A stretch of DNA of 64,000 nt from Prevotella melaninogenica (GCF_018127965.1 NZ_CP072349.1:934001-998000), one strand, 5' to 3'; positions 43,326 to 54,733 are shown, counted from the first letter of the stretch. Numbers and translations: made by a program. Notes: generated from the sequence alone by a model not told the origin.

Positions 43326-46211
43326 CTACTTTAGCTTTTCAGCTAAATACTTACCTGTCAAACTCTCCTTGCAGCGAGCCACCTCTTCTGGTGTAGCAGC
43401 TATTACGAGGTTTCCACCCTTATCACCTCCATCAGGACCAAGGTCGATGACATGGTCAGCACACTTGATGACATCAAGGTTATGTTCGATGACTAATATC
43501 GTATGTCCACGTTCGATGAGCGCATTGAAAGCATGCAGTAGACGATCGATATCATGGAAGTGTAGACCTGTTGTTGGCTCATCAAAGATGAAGAGTGTTG
43601 GTTCTTGCTGTTCTTGTCCAATGAAGTAGGCAAGTTTCACACGTTGGTTCTCACCGCCAGAGAGGGTAGAAGAACTTTGTCCGAGTTTGATGTAACCAAG
43701 ACCAACATCCTCTAAAGGCTTCAATCGGTTGACAATCGCTTTGCGTTTGTGCTCACTGAAGAATTGGATAGCCTCAGACACAGTCATGTTCAAGACGTCG
43801 TTGATATTCTTACCTTGGAACTGTACGTCAAGAATCTCACGCTTAAAGCGTTGTCCGTGACACTCCTCACACTCTAAGACAAGGTCTGCCATAAACTGCA
43901 TCTCCACTGTAATGACACCTGCACCCTTACATTCTTCGCAGCGTCCCCCCTCAGTGTTGAATGAGAAATACTGTGGTGTAAAGCCCATCTGCTTTGATAA
44001 CTGCTGGTCTGCAAATAGCTTTCTTATTTCATCGTATGCCTTTACGTATGTGGCGGGGTTAGAGCGTGTACTCTTACCGATAGGGTTCTGATCTACAAAC
44101 TCAACGTGTTTAATCTGCTTCCAGTCACCTCCAAGAGAAGAATATTCACCTGGTGTGTCGGCAACCTCATCCAAATGGCGTTTGAGGGCAGGGTAGAGTA
44201 TACCTTTCACAAGGGAAGACTTTCCGCTACCACTGACTCCTGTCACTACAGTAAAGACATTCAGAGGGAACTTTACGTCAACACCCTTAAGATTATTCAT
44301 GCGTGCTCCCTTCAATTCTATAGCCATATTCCATGGTCGACGACTTGTAGGTGTTTCGATAACTTCCGTTCCTGTGAGGTATTTAATGGTATATGAACGG
44401 GGGTACTGCTCCAGTAATTGCAGTGATTGAGTATTTTTTTTCTCTTTAATATCTCCCTCTATTCGTTTGATATCAGATACTTTACCTTCGAACACAATCT
44501 CACCACCAAGTCGACCTGCATCTGGTCCAACGTCAATCAGGTAATCAGCAGCACGCATAATTTCCTCATCATGTTCCACGACAACCACCGTGTTACCTAA
44601 TGCTTGAAGTTCCTTCAGTACGTGAATAAGGCGGTCTGTATCTCGACTGTGCAAACCAATGGAAGGCTCGTCAAGTATATAGAGTGAGCCAACGAGGGAA
44701 GAACCAAGGGAAGTTGTGAGATTGATGCGTTGACTCTCACCACCACTCAATGAGTTAGATTGGCGGTTAAGGGTGAGGTAGCCCAATCCTACGTCTAAAA
44801 GGAACTGCAAACGACTTGTTATCTCGGTCATCAATCGCTTACTAACTTCCTGTTCATGCTCTGTTAGTTTCAGATTGTCAAACCATTGTTTAAGGTTGAT
44901 GATTGGCATATCAACGAGGTCGGTGATAGCCATGCCACCTATCTTCACCCATGTAGCTTCTTTTTTTAGCTTCGTGCCATGGCAGTCTGGGCAAACTGTT
45001 TTGCCACGATAACGGCTGAGCATGACACGGTATTGAATCTTGTATTGGTTCTCTTTCAGCATTTGGAAGAAGGTATCAATACAGATACGGTCGTGAATGT
45101 CTTTCTTTCTTTCGCTTGGTAGACCCTTCCAAAGACTTTCTTTCTCAGCCTTAGTTAGCTCAAAATAAGGCTTAAAGATAGGGAAGTTGTCTTTTGCAGC
45201 ACGTCTGCAGAACTCATCTTTCCATGCTGCCATCTTCTCGCCGTGCCAACATTGTACACAGCCATCATAGACAGAAAGAGACGAGTCAGGGATAACTAAC
45301 TTCTCATCGATTCCGATGACACGACCAAAACCCTCACAAGTCGGACATGCACCGAGGGGAGAATTGAACGAAAACATATTATCGTTCGGTTCTTCAAAGC
45401 GTATGCCGTCTGCTTCAAAACGCGTAGAGAAATCATAGGTAAGCTTAGCTGGCAGAATCATTAACTGCATATTGCCGTCGCCCTCATAAAAAGCAGTCTC
45501 GCATGAGTCAGTGAGTCGGGTCAGTGTATCTTTGGAGTTGTCAACTGACAAACGGTCAATAACGAGATAGATATTCTTTGCTTTATCCTTTGCCGTGCTT
45601 TTATTGTCATCATCAGCAGGGTTATGTTTAAGCCAGTCTTCTATGCGGATAAAGTCATTATCTACATAGATACGTGCATAACCTTCCTGCATCTCCATCT
45701 CAAGTTGGTTCTGTACGCTTCGTCCTTCAACGATGTGGAGTGGGGCAAGGATACAGAACTTTGTTCCTTCTGAGTAGGACATGACTTTCTCAATGACGTC
45801 TTCAACGGAATGATGCTTCACCTCCTCGCCAGATACTGGACTGAAAGTCCTACCTATACGAGCATAAAGAAGACGGAGATATTCGTATATTTCGGTAGAA
45901 GTACCCACTGCTGAGCGTGGATTACGTGAAATAACCTTTTGCTCAATGGCGATAGCAGGGGGGAGTCCTTTGATGAAGTCGACCTCAGGTTTAGACATTC
46001 TGCCTAAGAACTGACGGGCATAAGCAGAAAGACTTTCCACATATCGGCGTTGTCCTTCAGCGTAGAGTGTGTCGAAAGCAAGCGATGACTTGCCCGAACC
46101 TGATACGCCAGTAATGGCAACAAACTTACCTTGAGGGATTCTTACATCTATATTTTTTAGGTTGTTAACCTTAGCTCCTTTTACCTCAATATATTTATTC
46201 ATATTTTTCAA
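43326..46211 (-). CDS. uvrA: Excinuclease ABC subunit A (second copy)
   Basis: 961 residues, with both ABC modules ([12 protein letters not shown] near residue 33, [11 protein letters not shown] near 655), LSGGESQR and LSGGENQR signatures, and zinc motifs CPTCEG...CPDCHG and CEECKG...CEECHG. It differs from the copy at 34684 through a longer linker between the modules ([20 protein letters not shown]) and small sequence changes throughout, so this is an old paralogue rather than a recent duplicate. Some UvrA2 proteins act in tolerance to DNA-damaging compounds. The divergent promoter at 46274 drives it. Confidence 0.93.
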   Translation of the reverse strand: MKNMNKYIEVKGAKVNNLKNIDVRIPQGKFVAITGVSGSGKSSLAFDTLYAEGQRRYVESLSAYARQFLGRMSKPEVDFIKGLPPAIAIEQKVISRNPRSAVGTSTEIYEYLRLLYARIGRTFSPVSGEEVKHHSVEDVIEKVMSYSEGTKFCILAPLHIVEGRSVQNQLEMEMQEGYARIYVDNDFIRIEDWLKHNPADDDNKSTAKDKAKNIYLVIDRLSVDNSKDTLTRLTDSCETAFYEGDGNMQLMILPAKLTYDFSTRFEADGIRFEEPNDNMFSFNSPLGACPTCEGFGRVIGIDEKLVIPDSSLSVYDGCVQCWHGEKMAAWKDEFCRRAAKDNFPIFKPYFELTKAEKESLWKGLPSERKKDIHDRICIDTFFQMLKENQYKIQYRVMLSRYRGKTVCPDCHGTKLKKEATWVKIGGMAITDLVDMPIINLKQWFDNLKLTEHEQEVSKRLMTEITSRLQFLLDVGLGYLTLNRQSNSLSGGESQRINLTTSLGSSLVGSLYILDEPSIGLHSRDTDRLIHVLKELQALGNTVVVVEHDEEIMRAADYLIDVGPDAGRLGGEIVFEGKVSDIKRIEGDIKEKKNTQSLQLLEQYPRSYTIKYLTGTEVIETPTSRRPWNMAIELKGARMNNLKGVDVKFPLNVFTVVTGVSGSGKSSLVKGILYPALKRHLDEVADTPGEYSSLGGDWKQIKHVEFVDQNPIGKSTRSNPATYVKAYDEIRKLFADQQLSKQMGFTPQYFSFNTEGGRCEECKGAGVITVEMQFMADLVLECEECHGQRFKREILDVQFQGKNINDVLNMTVSEAIQFFSEHKRKAIVNRLKPLEDVGLGYIKLGQSSSTLSGGENQRVKLAYFIGQEQQEPTLFIFDEPTTGLHFHDIDRLLHAFNALIERGHTILVIEHNLDVIKCADHVIDLGPDGGDKGGNLVIAATPEEVARCKESLTGKYLAEKLK

Positions 46212-46273
46212 CTTTATTCTACATTTATCCTTACATACTCTTAAAAGAGATTTAAAGGATTAATCGCAGTATG

Positions 46274-46322
46274 CAAAATTACAAAAAAACTTTGGTTCTT
46301 TCTGATATTTACTTTATATTTG
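46274..46322. promoter_or_regulatory. Divergent promoters of uvrA (second copy) and the 46355 gene
   Basis: On the - strand TAATTTTG at 46274-46281 serves uvrA. On the + strand TTTG at 46291-46294 and TATATTTG at 46315-46322 (spacing 20) serve the gene at 46355. The two promoters lie back to back within about 50 bp. Confidence 0.75.
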
Positions 46323-46354
46323 CAAGCGATATTTGATTTTAAAAGAACACAATT

Positions 46355-46759
46355 ATGAGAGTTAAGAAATTATTGGTTATTGCTTTGTTGGCCCTTCCAA
46401 TGATGGGTATGGCACAAAGCTCATATGAGCAGATAGGTGAATCTGCAAGCATTACACAGTTTGAAAACAAGCAGAATAGCGCAGCTTACCAGCAATGGTT
46501 GAGCCAGTATGAAGAGTGTGGTCGTCAGATCAATGCTATATCTGAGCAGTACCAGCGTGAGGTTGAGAAGCGTGGCTATCCAAAGAAGAAGACCGTCAAG
46601 GCTAAGATGGCACTTGTAAATCAGTATATCAGTTTGTTGCAGCAGCAGCGTGATTCACCAGAACTGAATCAGGGTGTTGATCTTGACAAGGTGAATAGTA
46701 AGATTACTATGTGGCAGGAACAGCTTGAAGGTTTGGCTGCTTTGCTGAAGAAGATTTAA
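46355..46759 (+). CDS. Small exported helical protein of unknown function
   Basis: 134 residues. The signal peptide MRVKKLLVIALLALPMMGMAQ is followed by a mostly alpha-helical, Gln-rich mature part with coiled-coil character (EECGRQINAISEQYQREVEKRG, MWQEQLEGLAALLKKI). It is probably periplasmic. I recognise no family. It has its own strong promoter and a rho-independent terminator, so it forms a monocistronic unit. Confidence 0.8.
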   Translation: MRVKKLLVIALLALPMMGMAQSSYEQIGESASITQFENKQNSAAYQQWLSQYEECGRQINAISEQYQREVEKRGYPKKKTVKAKMALVNQYISLLQQQRDSPELNQGVDLDKVNSKITMWQEQLEGLAALLKKI

Positions 46760-46780
46760 ATCGTATTATATTGTAATATT

Positions 46781-46820
46781 AAAAGAGCTGTAACCGCTTT
46801 GGCAGTTACAGCTCTTTTTT
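46781..46820 (+). terminator. Rho-independent terminator
   Basis: AAAAGAGCTGTAAC and GTTACAGCTCTTTTTT pair fully around CGCTTTGGCA, followed by a T-run. It ends just short of the convergent gene's stop at 46824. Confidence 0.92.
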
Positions 46821-46823
46821 GTT

Positions 46824-47489
46824 TTATTGCTCTTCACCATCAGTGTTAAGCAGAATCTTTTTATTTCCTTTCTTTGCTTCGAAATAAGGTGGTTCATCTC
46901 TTAGCGATATACTGTCATAAACGAAAGGTGCAATAATAGTATCCTTACCGTCAGGAAGTATCAAGCCAAGTTTACCATCTAATTGGGCTATGAGCGGCAT
47001 TGTTAGTAAGTCGTCAACATAGACATAACAAGTACGAAGGAACTCATACTTCGGTTCAACGAGTGTACGTCCTCTGTGATCGAGAATACCAAACTTCCCT
47101 TTTCGTTCGATAACCTCATGATACTGAATATAAATCTCACGTATAAGGTTCAGATACTTCACCATCTTTCGTTTATCGTTGACCAATGTTACGAGGTAAT
47201 CGAAGGTGTCAGAGTAGTTTGCCATAGCACGAGCTAAGACAATCTTCATGTCTAATCCTTTGATAACCTTGCGGTTCAAGTCGATGTATCGTGCAATAGC
47301 AGCCTCCTTTTCTTTCATCGGTAGGTCTTTCAGATGCTCTTCAAAACGTAGCATCTGTTGTTTGCTGCCGTGCATGGCTTTGATGTATCTATGTATCTGT
47401 CGCCCCATTTCGATGCACACGAAATGGCGAATCTGCTGCTCCTCTATAGGGTCAGCGTATTCCTGGTTGAAGTTGTCTTGCGTAATCAT
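46824..47489 (-). CDS. WG-repeat-containing hypothetical protein
   Basis: 221 residues from ATG 47489. An upstream ATG at 47516 lies inside the -7 box at 47514-47521, so it cannot be transcribed from that promoter. The first 130 residues are helical and charged with no known motif; the C-terminal 80 contain two WG-like repeats (KGKFGILDHRGRTLVEPKYEF and DGKLGLILPDGKDTIIAPFVYD). No signal peptide, so it is probably cytoplasmic. Function unknown. Confidence 0.75.
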   Translation of the reverse strand: MITQDNFNQEYADPIEEQQIRHFVCIEMGRQIHRYIKAMHGSKQQMLRFEEHLKDLPMKEKEAAIARYIDLNRKVIKGLDMKIVLARAMANYSDTFDYLVTLVNDKRKMVKYLNLIREIYIQYHEVIERKGKFGILDHRGRTLVEPKYEFLRTCYVYVDDLLTMPLIAQLDGKLGLILPDGKDTIIAPFVYDSISLRDEPPYFEAKKGNKKILLNTDGEEQ

Positions 47490-47513
47490 GGGCTTTTTCT
47501 CCTTTGTTTTTGC

Positions 47514-47521
47514 CAAAGATA
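47514..47521 (-). promoter_or_regulatory. -7 box of the WG-repeat gene
   Basis: TATCTTTG on the - strand, 24 bases before the chosen ATG; it decides the start codon. Confidence 0.6.
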
Positions 47522-47601
47522 CTGACTTTTAATAGTTCTACCAAGGAATTAAAAGAATTTAATTCAAATGTTTTTGAAATGTCTTTATTTTCGGCTTTAG
47601 A

Positions 47602-47979
47602 CTAAAAGTTAAGCTCAACATCTTTACCAAATGGAGCAAGGGATAGACCTGCCATTTTGAAGTGTTGCTTTGCAAAAGGAATACCTATAATCGTGATGGC
47701 AAGAAGTAGTCCAAAGAGGATGTGGGTAAGACATGCCCATAAACCACCAAAGATAATCCAAATGATATTGAGTGGAATGGTGATACAGCCTGAAAGACTT
47801 TCTCCATCTCTCACTTCTGCCCCAAAAGGCCATAGGCACAAGAGTCCGAGCTTGAATGTTTGTACTGCAGCTGGTATGCCGATAATGGTGATGGCAAGTG
47901 CTAAACTACCTGTAAAATAACCGATAGCAGCCTCTAATCCGCCAAATATCCACCAAATAATGTTTCCAAGAATACGCAT
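47602..47979 (-). CDS. YccF-domain membrane protein
   Basis: 125 residues composed of two YccF repeats: GNIIWWIFGGLEAAIGYFTGSLALAITIIGIPAAVQTFKL and NIIWIIFGGLWACLTHILFGLLLAITIIGIPFAKQHFKM, each with paired membrane helices. Each repeat ends in a LxPFG motif. The family is an inner-membrane protein of unknown function. It is the full length. Confidence 0.9.
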   Translation of the reverse strand: MRILGNIIWWIFGGLEAAIGYFTGSLALAITIIGIPAAVQTFKLGLLCLWPFGAEVRDGESLSGCITIPLNIIWIIFGGLWACLTHILFGLLLAITIIGIPFAKQHFKMAGLSLAPFGKDVELNF

Positions 47980-48091
47980 AAATTGATTGTTGAATTAAGA
48001 TGTTAAAGTGCAGAGGACTCCTCTGCTTAAATGTTATAAGGTAAGTTTCGAATCTAATTCTACCAACATCTTGCTTTCGTTTCAGCATCAT

Positions 48092-48160
48092 GTTGTGTGG
48101 TGTGGAGCGTTAACACCATTGGTGCGAACCATTAGCACCATTGGTGCGGAGCATTAGCAC
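48092..48160. repeat. 22-bp palindrome array, family A, locus 5
   Basis: Units at 48092 (degenerate), 48114, 48136 and 48158 (partial); cores CACCATTGGTG twice. It lies in the 296-bp gap between the YccF and nitroreductase genes. The rest of that gap shows no gene. Confidence 0.88.
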
Positions 48161-48275
48161 GTCGCTTGAAGATGAGAAGAATGATTCGTTATGATCGTTA
48201 CATTATATGTATAAGATGCTAATGAATAACCTATGTAGGATATGTAGAATAGATAACAGAAATCGTTTATAAGGA

Positions 48276-48785
48276 TTATATGAAGTCTGTAATTTCTTCT
48301 AATGTCTTCCGCTTCTTCTCATTCGTTGGACAGTCGTCGGCTATGTGACCTATGGGAATGATGGCAACAGGCTCAAAACCTGTATATGGAAAGGTCTCTT
48401 TCAGTTTGGCTACATTAAAGTTACATACCCAACAACTACCTAAGCCTCGCTCTGTTGCAGCCAAACAAAGATGTTCAGTAGCAATGGCAACATCAATATC
48501 GCCATGCTGCTTGTTGTCTTCTTTGCGTATCCAGTTCTTTTCAACCTCACGCATACAAATGACGTAGAGCGGTGCCGCCTTGAACCATTCACGGTCGTAG
48601 CATTCTTGTAGCTGCTTGCGTGCCGCTTCAGACTTCACAACTACAAATTTCCATGGCTGTTTGTTGACAGCCGATGGTGCCATACGTGTCACCTCAAGGA
48701 TATATTGTAAGTCTTCTTCTGATACAGGAGTGTCACTATACTTGCGTACAGAAAAGCGCTTTTTAGATAGTTCTAACATGTTCAT
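48276..48785 (-). CDS. Nitroreductase-family flavoprotein
   Basis: 169 residues, the compact form. SKKRFSVRKYSDTPVSEEDLQYILEVTRMAPSAVNKQPWKFVVVKS carries the FMN-binding R and S.N.QPW motifs; DVAIATEHLCLAATERGLGSCWVCNF and VAIIPIGHIAD complete the fold. It likely reduces nitro compounds or quinones with NAD(P)H. The start may be Met1 or Met3. Confidence 0.9.
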   Translation of the reverse strand: MNMLELSKKRFSVRKYSDTPVSEEDLQYILEVTRMAPSAVNKQPWKFVVVKSEAARKQLQECYDREWFKAAPLYVICMREVEKNWIRKEDNKQHGDIDVAIATEHLCLAATERGLGSCWVCNFNVAKLKETFPYTGFEPVAIIPIGHIADDCPTNEKKRKTLEEITDFI

Positions 48786-48867
48786 AACCTGATAAATATA
48801 AGCTTTCCAATGTGGACTTAGCCATGAAGTGTTTTGTTGTTTATACTCTCGCTATAAGGGGTTCTAC

Positions 48868-49905
48868 TTATTGTAACTCCTCTTTATAATATAGTATCGC
48901 CTTAATGGCAATCTGTTCCGCTTCCTCGATGGTGCAATTTAGTCTTCCACCTGATGCGTCAGCGTGACCGCCACCATTGAAGAATTTTGCTGCCATGGGT
49001 TGACAGTGGAAGCCATTGCAAGAACGAAGACTCACGAGTACAGTCTTAGGTTTCTCAGTATCTTCTCGCAATGAGATACTTAGTTTGAGTCCTTTAATCT
49101 GCTGTGGGATATTAACAAGTCCCTCCATGTCTCCCTTGATGAAATGGAACTGTGCCATCTCTTCTTTTGTTACGGTATAATAGGATGCGTGCAACTCCTC
49201 AATCACCTTCATCTTGTTGAGGATGATGTGTGCACGGAGGCGGAGGGCATTGGTAGAGTAGTTATGGAAAACACGGTTATAAATCTCGTCCTTATCAATG
49301 TTCTTTGCAAGAAGCTGACCGATAATATAGAATATTTCTGGGCGTGACGAATTATAGGTGAAGCCACCTGTGTCGGTCATCATACCACAATAAATGCAGG
49401 ACGCACATTGGGTTGTCATCTTCTCGTAGCCATCTAATTGACTAATCAGACGGAAGACAATCTCACATGTACTTGACATTTCTGGATGTGAAACCGTCAA
49501 TGCGTTGTTTGTTTCAGGTTCTAAGTGGTGGTCGATGAGTAGGCGAGGGGCTGTGGAAGACTCCAAAACTTCTTGCATTGCATCTACACGTGAGTTTTGG
49601 TTGAAGTCAAGACAGCAAACGAGGTCTGCTTCCTTAAATGCCTTCTCAACCTCCTTTGGTCGTCTGTCATAACGAATAACGGAATTATGGCCTGGAAGCC
49701 AATGCAGGAAGTCGGGTGTAGCGTCAGGCATACATACCTTGATATTGGTCTTACCAATCTGGTTTAGGTAATGCATCCATGCCAGTGAAGAACCTGTTGC
49801 GTCACCATCTGGTGACTTATGCGCACAGATTACTATGTTTATTGCATTGGAAAGAAGATTGCGAAGTGTTGCAATCTCTTCTTGATTTAGTAGGTTTAAT
49901 TCCAT
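48868..49905 (-). CDS. DHH-family phosphoesterase (NrnA-type nanoRNase/pAp phosphatase)
   Basis: 345 residues. A DHH domain (AHKSPDGDATGSSLAW, DFNQNSRVD, LIDHHLEPE) and a C-terminal DHHA1 domain (GGGHADASGGRL) are both present in full. NrnA degrades 2-5 nt RNA fragments and dephosphorylates pAp. The DGD and DHH motifs keep their metal ligands. Confidence 0.92.
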   Translation of the reverse strand: MELNLLNQEEIATLRNLLSNAINIVICAHKSPDGDATGSSLAWMHYLNQIGKTNIKVCMPDATPDFLHWLPGHNSVIRYDRRPKEVEKAFKEADLVCCLDFNQNSRVDAMQEVLESSTAPRLLIDHHLEPETNNALTVSHPEMSSTCEIVFRLISQLDGYEKMTTQCASCIYCGMMTDTGGFTYNSSRPEIFYIIGQLLAKNIDKDEIYNRVFHNYSTNALRLRAHIILNKMKVIEELHASYYTVTKEEMAQFHFIKGDMEGLVNIPQQIKGLKLSISLREDTEKPKTVLVSLRSCNGFHCQPMAAKFFNGGGHADASGGRLNCTIEEAEQIAIKAILYYKEELQ

Positions 49906-50061
49906 TATAGCTGTAAGCTTTGGTGTGTTTGAAAGGTGTTTGGGTGTTATACCCGATGTGTGTAGAGATGAGAGAAATAAAAAGCCCTGCCTGGATACCC
50001 GTCTTACATCTTGAAATACCGAAGAATGTATGCGGAGATAGTACCCAGGCAGGGTTATGAA

Positions 50062-50973
50062 TTAGAACAATTTAGCTGGATATGTACCATCATCAACCAG
50101 TGACTGAATCTTTTCAACCACGCTCTGACGATCGGCAGCGTATGTTACGCCAAACCATTTGCTGGTAGTGTCAAGTACCTTCACGGTAGATGTACCATCG
50201 TTGATGAGCTTGTTTACCATCAATGGGATGAAGTATTCAGACTTCTTATTCTCCATGTTCTTTGGATCAGAGAGGAACTCCTTGAAGTATGCCTCGCTGT
50301 ACTCGAAGTAGTCTGGTGTGAAACCCCATACATTCATAGATACAGGAGTGTTCTCACCAACAGCAACCCACTCACCATTGTCGTCTTTATACTTGATTTC
50401 GCCATCGCGACGCTCAATCTCTGTGCGCTCAACAACAGTTGTCAAGTTTCCTTCAGCATCTGTAGAGCAGATACCACGAGCAACGGTACCATTCTCGCTC
50501 AGTGTGTTACCTACGCGGAAACCAACCATTGCATACTTGTCTCTTGCACCCTCTGGGAGGTCAGCAAGGAACTTACCGATAACCTTGAAGCAATCACGGT
50601 TATAGAAGTCATCGCAGTTGATAACGCAGAATGGCTCTTTGATAACATCTTTTGCCATCAAAACAGCATGGTTTGTACCCCATGGCTTCTCACGACCTTC
50701 AGGCACAGAGAATCCTTCTGGCAGTGCATCGATACTCTGGAAAACAAGTTCTGCAGGGATATGACCCTCATACTTTGAAAGAACTTGGCTGCGGAACTGC
50801 TCCTCGAAATCCTTACGGATAACAAAAACAATCTTACCAAATCCAGCTTGAATAGCATCATAGATAGAGTAATCCATAATGGTCTCACCATTAGGACCCA
50901 GTTCGTCGAGCTGCTTCAGCCCACCGTAGCGGCTTCCCATACCTGCCGCAAGGAGTAATAATGTAGGTTTCAT
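50062..50973 (-). CDS. Sugar nucleotidyltransferase-like protein (NTP_transferase fold)
   Basis: 303 residues. The N-terminus MKPTLLLLAAGMGSRYGGLKQLDELGPNGETIMDYSIYDAI is the nucleotide-binding loop GMGSRYG..KQ of sugar-phosphate nucleotidyltransferases, with VINCDDFY as the metal-binding region and VPEG...WGTNHAVLMAKDVI. It makes an NDP-sugar or modifies a similar substrate. The substrate is not clear. A -7 box is upstream at 51015-51022. Confidence 0.82.
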   Translation of the reverse strand: MKPTLLLLAAGMGSRYGGLKQLDELGPNGETIMDYSIYDAIQAGFGKIVFVIRKDFEEQFRSQVLSKYEGHIPAELVFQSIDALPEGFSVPEGREKPWGTNHAVLMAKDVIKEPFCVINCDDFYNRDCFKVIGKFLADLPEGARDKYAMVGFRVGNTLSENGTVARGICSTDAEGNLTTVVERTEIERRDGEIKYKDDNGEWVAVGENTPVSMNVWGFTPDYFEYSEAYFKEFLSDPKNMENKKSEYFIPLMVNKLINDGTSTVKVLDTTSKWFGVTYAADRQSVVEKIQSLVDDGTYPAKLF

Positions 50974-51014
50974 TTTCTTTTTATATCGTTAAATTATATA
51001 TTATGTTCTGAATG

Positions 51015-51022
51015 CAAAGGTA
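51015..51022 (-). promoter_or_regulatory. -7 box of the nucleotidyltransferase gene
   Basis: TACCTTTG on the - strand, 41 bases before the ATG. Confidence 0.5.
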
Positions 51023-51377
51023 AGAAAAATATGGGATATATAATTATTTTATGTTATGAATTATGAGAGTTAAATATGTTGTTCGTTTTTAACTTTTTCA
51101 AGTTTAATTCAAATCACTCGTTATACCCTAACACTTATCATTCTTATTTAGAATGGTATTGTTTATTACTATCTTTCATTTTCTTATCAATATTTCGTCT
51201 ATCTTTCTAATTTTTCATACTCTACAACGCTATATTACAAAGTATTATGTCATATAAAGGCGCCCTTATTTATAAGTTTTCTGAAAGGTAATAATATTCT
51301 TGGTGTTTTGAATTTTGTTTACATTATTTCTTGTTTTACATCTTTAAAAATAAGCAAAAAACACTATTTTGAGTGCT
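51023..51377. other. A/T-rich intergenic DNA without a gene
   Basis: Part of the 649-bp gap between the nucleotidyltransferase and the alkD-like gene. No open frame or RNA-like structure is evident, and the repeat of family D follows. Confidence 0.55.
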
Positions 51378-51499
51378 TTTGTAACTCTCTTGTTATGAAT
51401 TAGTTACAAGGTTAGATTTTAAAAGGTGCTTACTTGGCTTTCAAAAGGGCGTTAGTAAGACCTTAAAAGGGCATCTTTTGCAAGTCAATTGGGCGTTAA
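51378..51499 (+). repeat. Intergenic repeat family D, copy 1
   Basis: From TTTGTAAC through AATTAGTTACAA, AAAAGGTGCTTA, CAAAAGGGCGTTAGTAAG, AAAGGGCATCTTTTGCAAG to TCAATTGGGCGTTAA. A clearly related copy in the opposite orientation is at 60610-60729. Confidence 0.85.
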
Positions 51500-51622
51500 T
51501 TTGAATGCAATTTGTGCTCTTTTAAAAATGAGTATATGAAAAAATATGACAAAAGAGTTGTTTTTACTCTTTCTCTGAACGCATGATTAGCGTCCAAATG
51601 GAAATAATAGAGTGGGGAAGTG

Positions 51623-52329
51623 TTAGACACGCTTCATGAGAATAGAGCGTTCTTCGGGAGAAAACTTTTCTATTGCATAACGCAACATGGTGCGGGGCAT
51701 GTCTGCTCGATGCCTCATCACGTAATCATAAAGTCGCTCAGGATTACGCTTTCCAGCTTCACGAAGCATCCAACCAATAGCTTTGTGCATGAGGTCGTGT
51801 GGGTGTTGCATCATGAGGTCGCTAAGTGCATAGGTGTCTTCTAATTGTCCTTTACGAATGAATGCGTATGTTGATACGATAGCGATACGATTATCCCATA
51901 GTAGTGGGCTTTGAGCTAAATGATAAAGAATGTCACGTGATTTGTCAAGTAAGTATTCGCCTATGATGAAGCGACAAGATAGGTCAACAAGGTCCCAGTT
52001 GTTGATTCGCTTAGTTTGAGAAAGGTAAAGATTGAATAGCTCTTTGCGTAAAGCTTCGTCTTTTTTCTTACTTTCTCTACCATTATGATTAAGGCACAAA
52101 GGCGCACTTCATGCCATTCTGACTGTAACAGCTCCCGTATCTCCTCTATGGATATGTCTTTGTGTAACTTGGCAATAGCTCTGATATTGGGTACGGTGAC
52201 ACCTAAGAAACGGTCGCCTTCACCATATTCTCCTTTGCCAGCCTTAAAGAACTTAGGGAATATCTCTCGCTTCTCCGCATCTGATAGTGCTTGAAGTCTA
52301 TTTGTTATAGTCTTGGTAAGTTGCTTCAT
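51623..52329 (-). pseudogene. DNA alkylation repair (AlkD-like) gene, split by a one-base deletion
   Basis: The upstream frame (start 52329) reads MKQLTKTITNRLQAL...WHEVRLCALIIMVE, and the downstream frame continues with KDEALRKELFNLYLSQTKRINNWDLVDLS...AIGWMLREAGKRN. They join if the A6 run near 52064-52071 (- strand) had seven A. The repaired product has 235 residues, matching the HEAT-repeat DNA glycosylase family AlkD/AlkC. Residues typical of alkylation-repair family members (WDLVD, AIGWMLRE) are intact. Confidence 0.85.
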
Positions 52330-52368
52330 TGTTAATCTTTTATTAATTTACCAATTTCTTTTCTCATG

Positions 52369-52376
52369 CAAAGATA
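52369..52376 (-). promoter_or_regulatory. -7 box of the alkD-like gene
   Basis: TATCTTTG on the - strand, 39 bases before the ATG. Confidence 0.5.
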
Positions 52377-52414
52377 ATTATTTTCTTTTGTTTTTAGCCG
52401 AATAGGTTAGAAGA

Positions 52415-52431
52415 ACTGACAGATTGTCAGT
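52415..52431. promoter_or_regulatory. Palindromic operator candidate upstream of groES
   Basis: ACTGACA-GAT-TGTCAGT: perfect 7-bp arms with a 3-base centre, 98 bp before the groES ATG. It is not the CIRCE element. Confidence 0.65.
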
Positions 52432-52439
52432 AAGTCCTT

Positions 52440-52455
52440 TTGGCATAGTTTTCGT
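52440..52455 (+). promoter_or_regulatory. Possible sigma-54-like promoter of groES
   Basis: TTGGCATAGTTTTCGT keeps the full -24 TTGGCA and part of the -12 (TTTTCG for TTGC). It sits eight bases after the palindrome. Confidence 0.4.
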
Positions 52456-52528
52456 ATAATTGAAGGCGAAATGACTTGGTGACAGGTCATATACAGAATG
52501 AAATTAAAATCTTAAAACATATACAATT

Positions 52529-52798
52529 ATGACAATTAAACCTTTAGCAGACAGAGTCCTCGTGCTTCCAGCACAGGCAGAAGAGAAAGTTGGTGGTATT
52601 ATCATCCCAGACACAGCCAAGGAAAAACCACAGCGTGGTAAGGTTGTTGCCGTTGGTAATGGCACTAAGGATGAGGAGATGATTCTCAAGGTTGGCGATG
52701 AGGTTCTCTATGGTAAGTACGCTGGTACTGAACTTGAGAATGAGGGTGAGAAGTATTTGATGATGCGTCAGAGCGACGTGTTGGCAGTTGTTGAGTAA
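52529..52798 (+). CDS. groES: Co-chaperonin GroES
   Basis: 89 residues. It begins [45 protein letters not shown]; the mobile loop and roof segments are normal and the ending is SDVLAVVE. It caps GroEL during ATP-dependent folding. groEL follows 152 bases downstream. Confidence 0.97.
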   Translation: MTIKPLADRVLVLPAQAEEKVGGIIIPDTAKEKPQRGKVVAVGNGTKDEEMILKVGDEVLYGKYAGTELENEGEKYLMMRQSDVLAVVE

Positions 52799-52938
52799 CA
52801 CTTCTCCTATTCTCTCTTTATAAAAAGGTCTTAAAATAGCTGTAGTTTGGCTATTCTGTTATATCTTGTAGAATGATGTTATACATATAAGAGATAAAAA
52901 AGAATAGCAAACAACGCATAAATAAACAATCAAAATAA

Positions 52939-54576
<1,638 letters not shown>

Positions 54577-54602
54577 TAAGCGTTTTATCAAGATATTATA
54601 AA

Positions 54603-54641
54603 ATAAAAGGAAGACATTTATAGCGTCTTCCTTTTATTTTT
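54603..54641 (+). terminator. groEL terminator
   Basis: ATAAAAGGAAGAC and GTCTTCCTTTTAT pair around ATTTATAGC, followed by seven T. Confidence 0.9.
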
Positions 54642-54733
54642 TTAATTGTCTCAATAATATATATTCCTTTTAGACAGTTCTATTTTTTCAAAATAGATAA
54701 AAGTGACATGATATTTTCTGCATAAAATAAAAG

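Noticed and set aside
52330..52528. CIRCE operator upstream of groES
   Set aside because: The palindrome seen (ACTGACA-GAT-TGTCAGT) has different arms and spacing from CIRCE.
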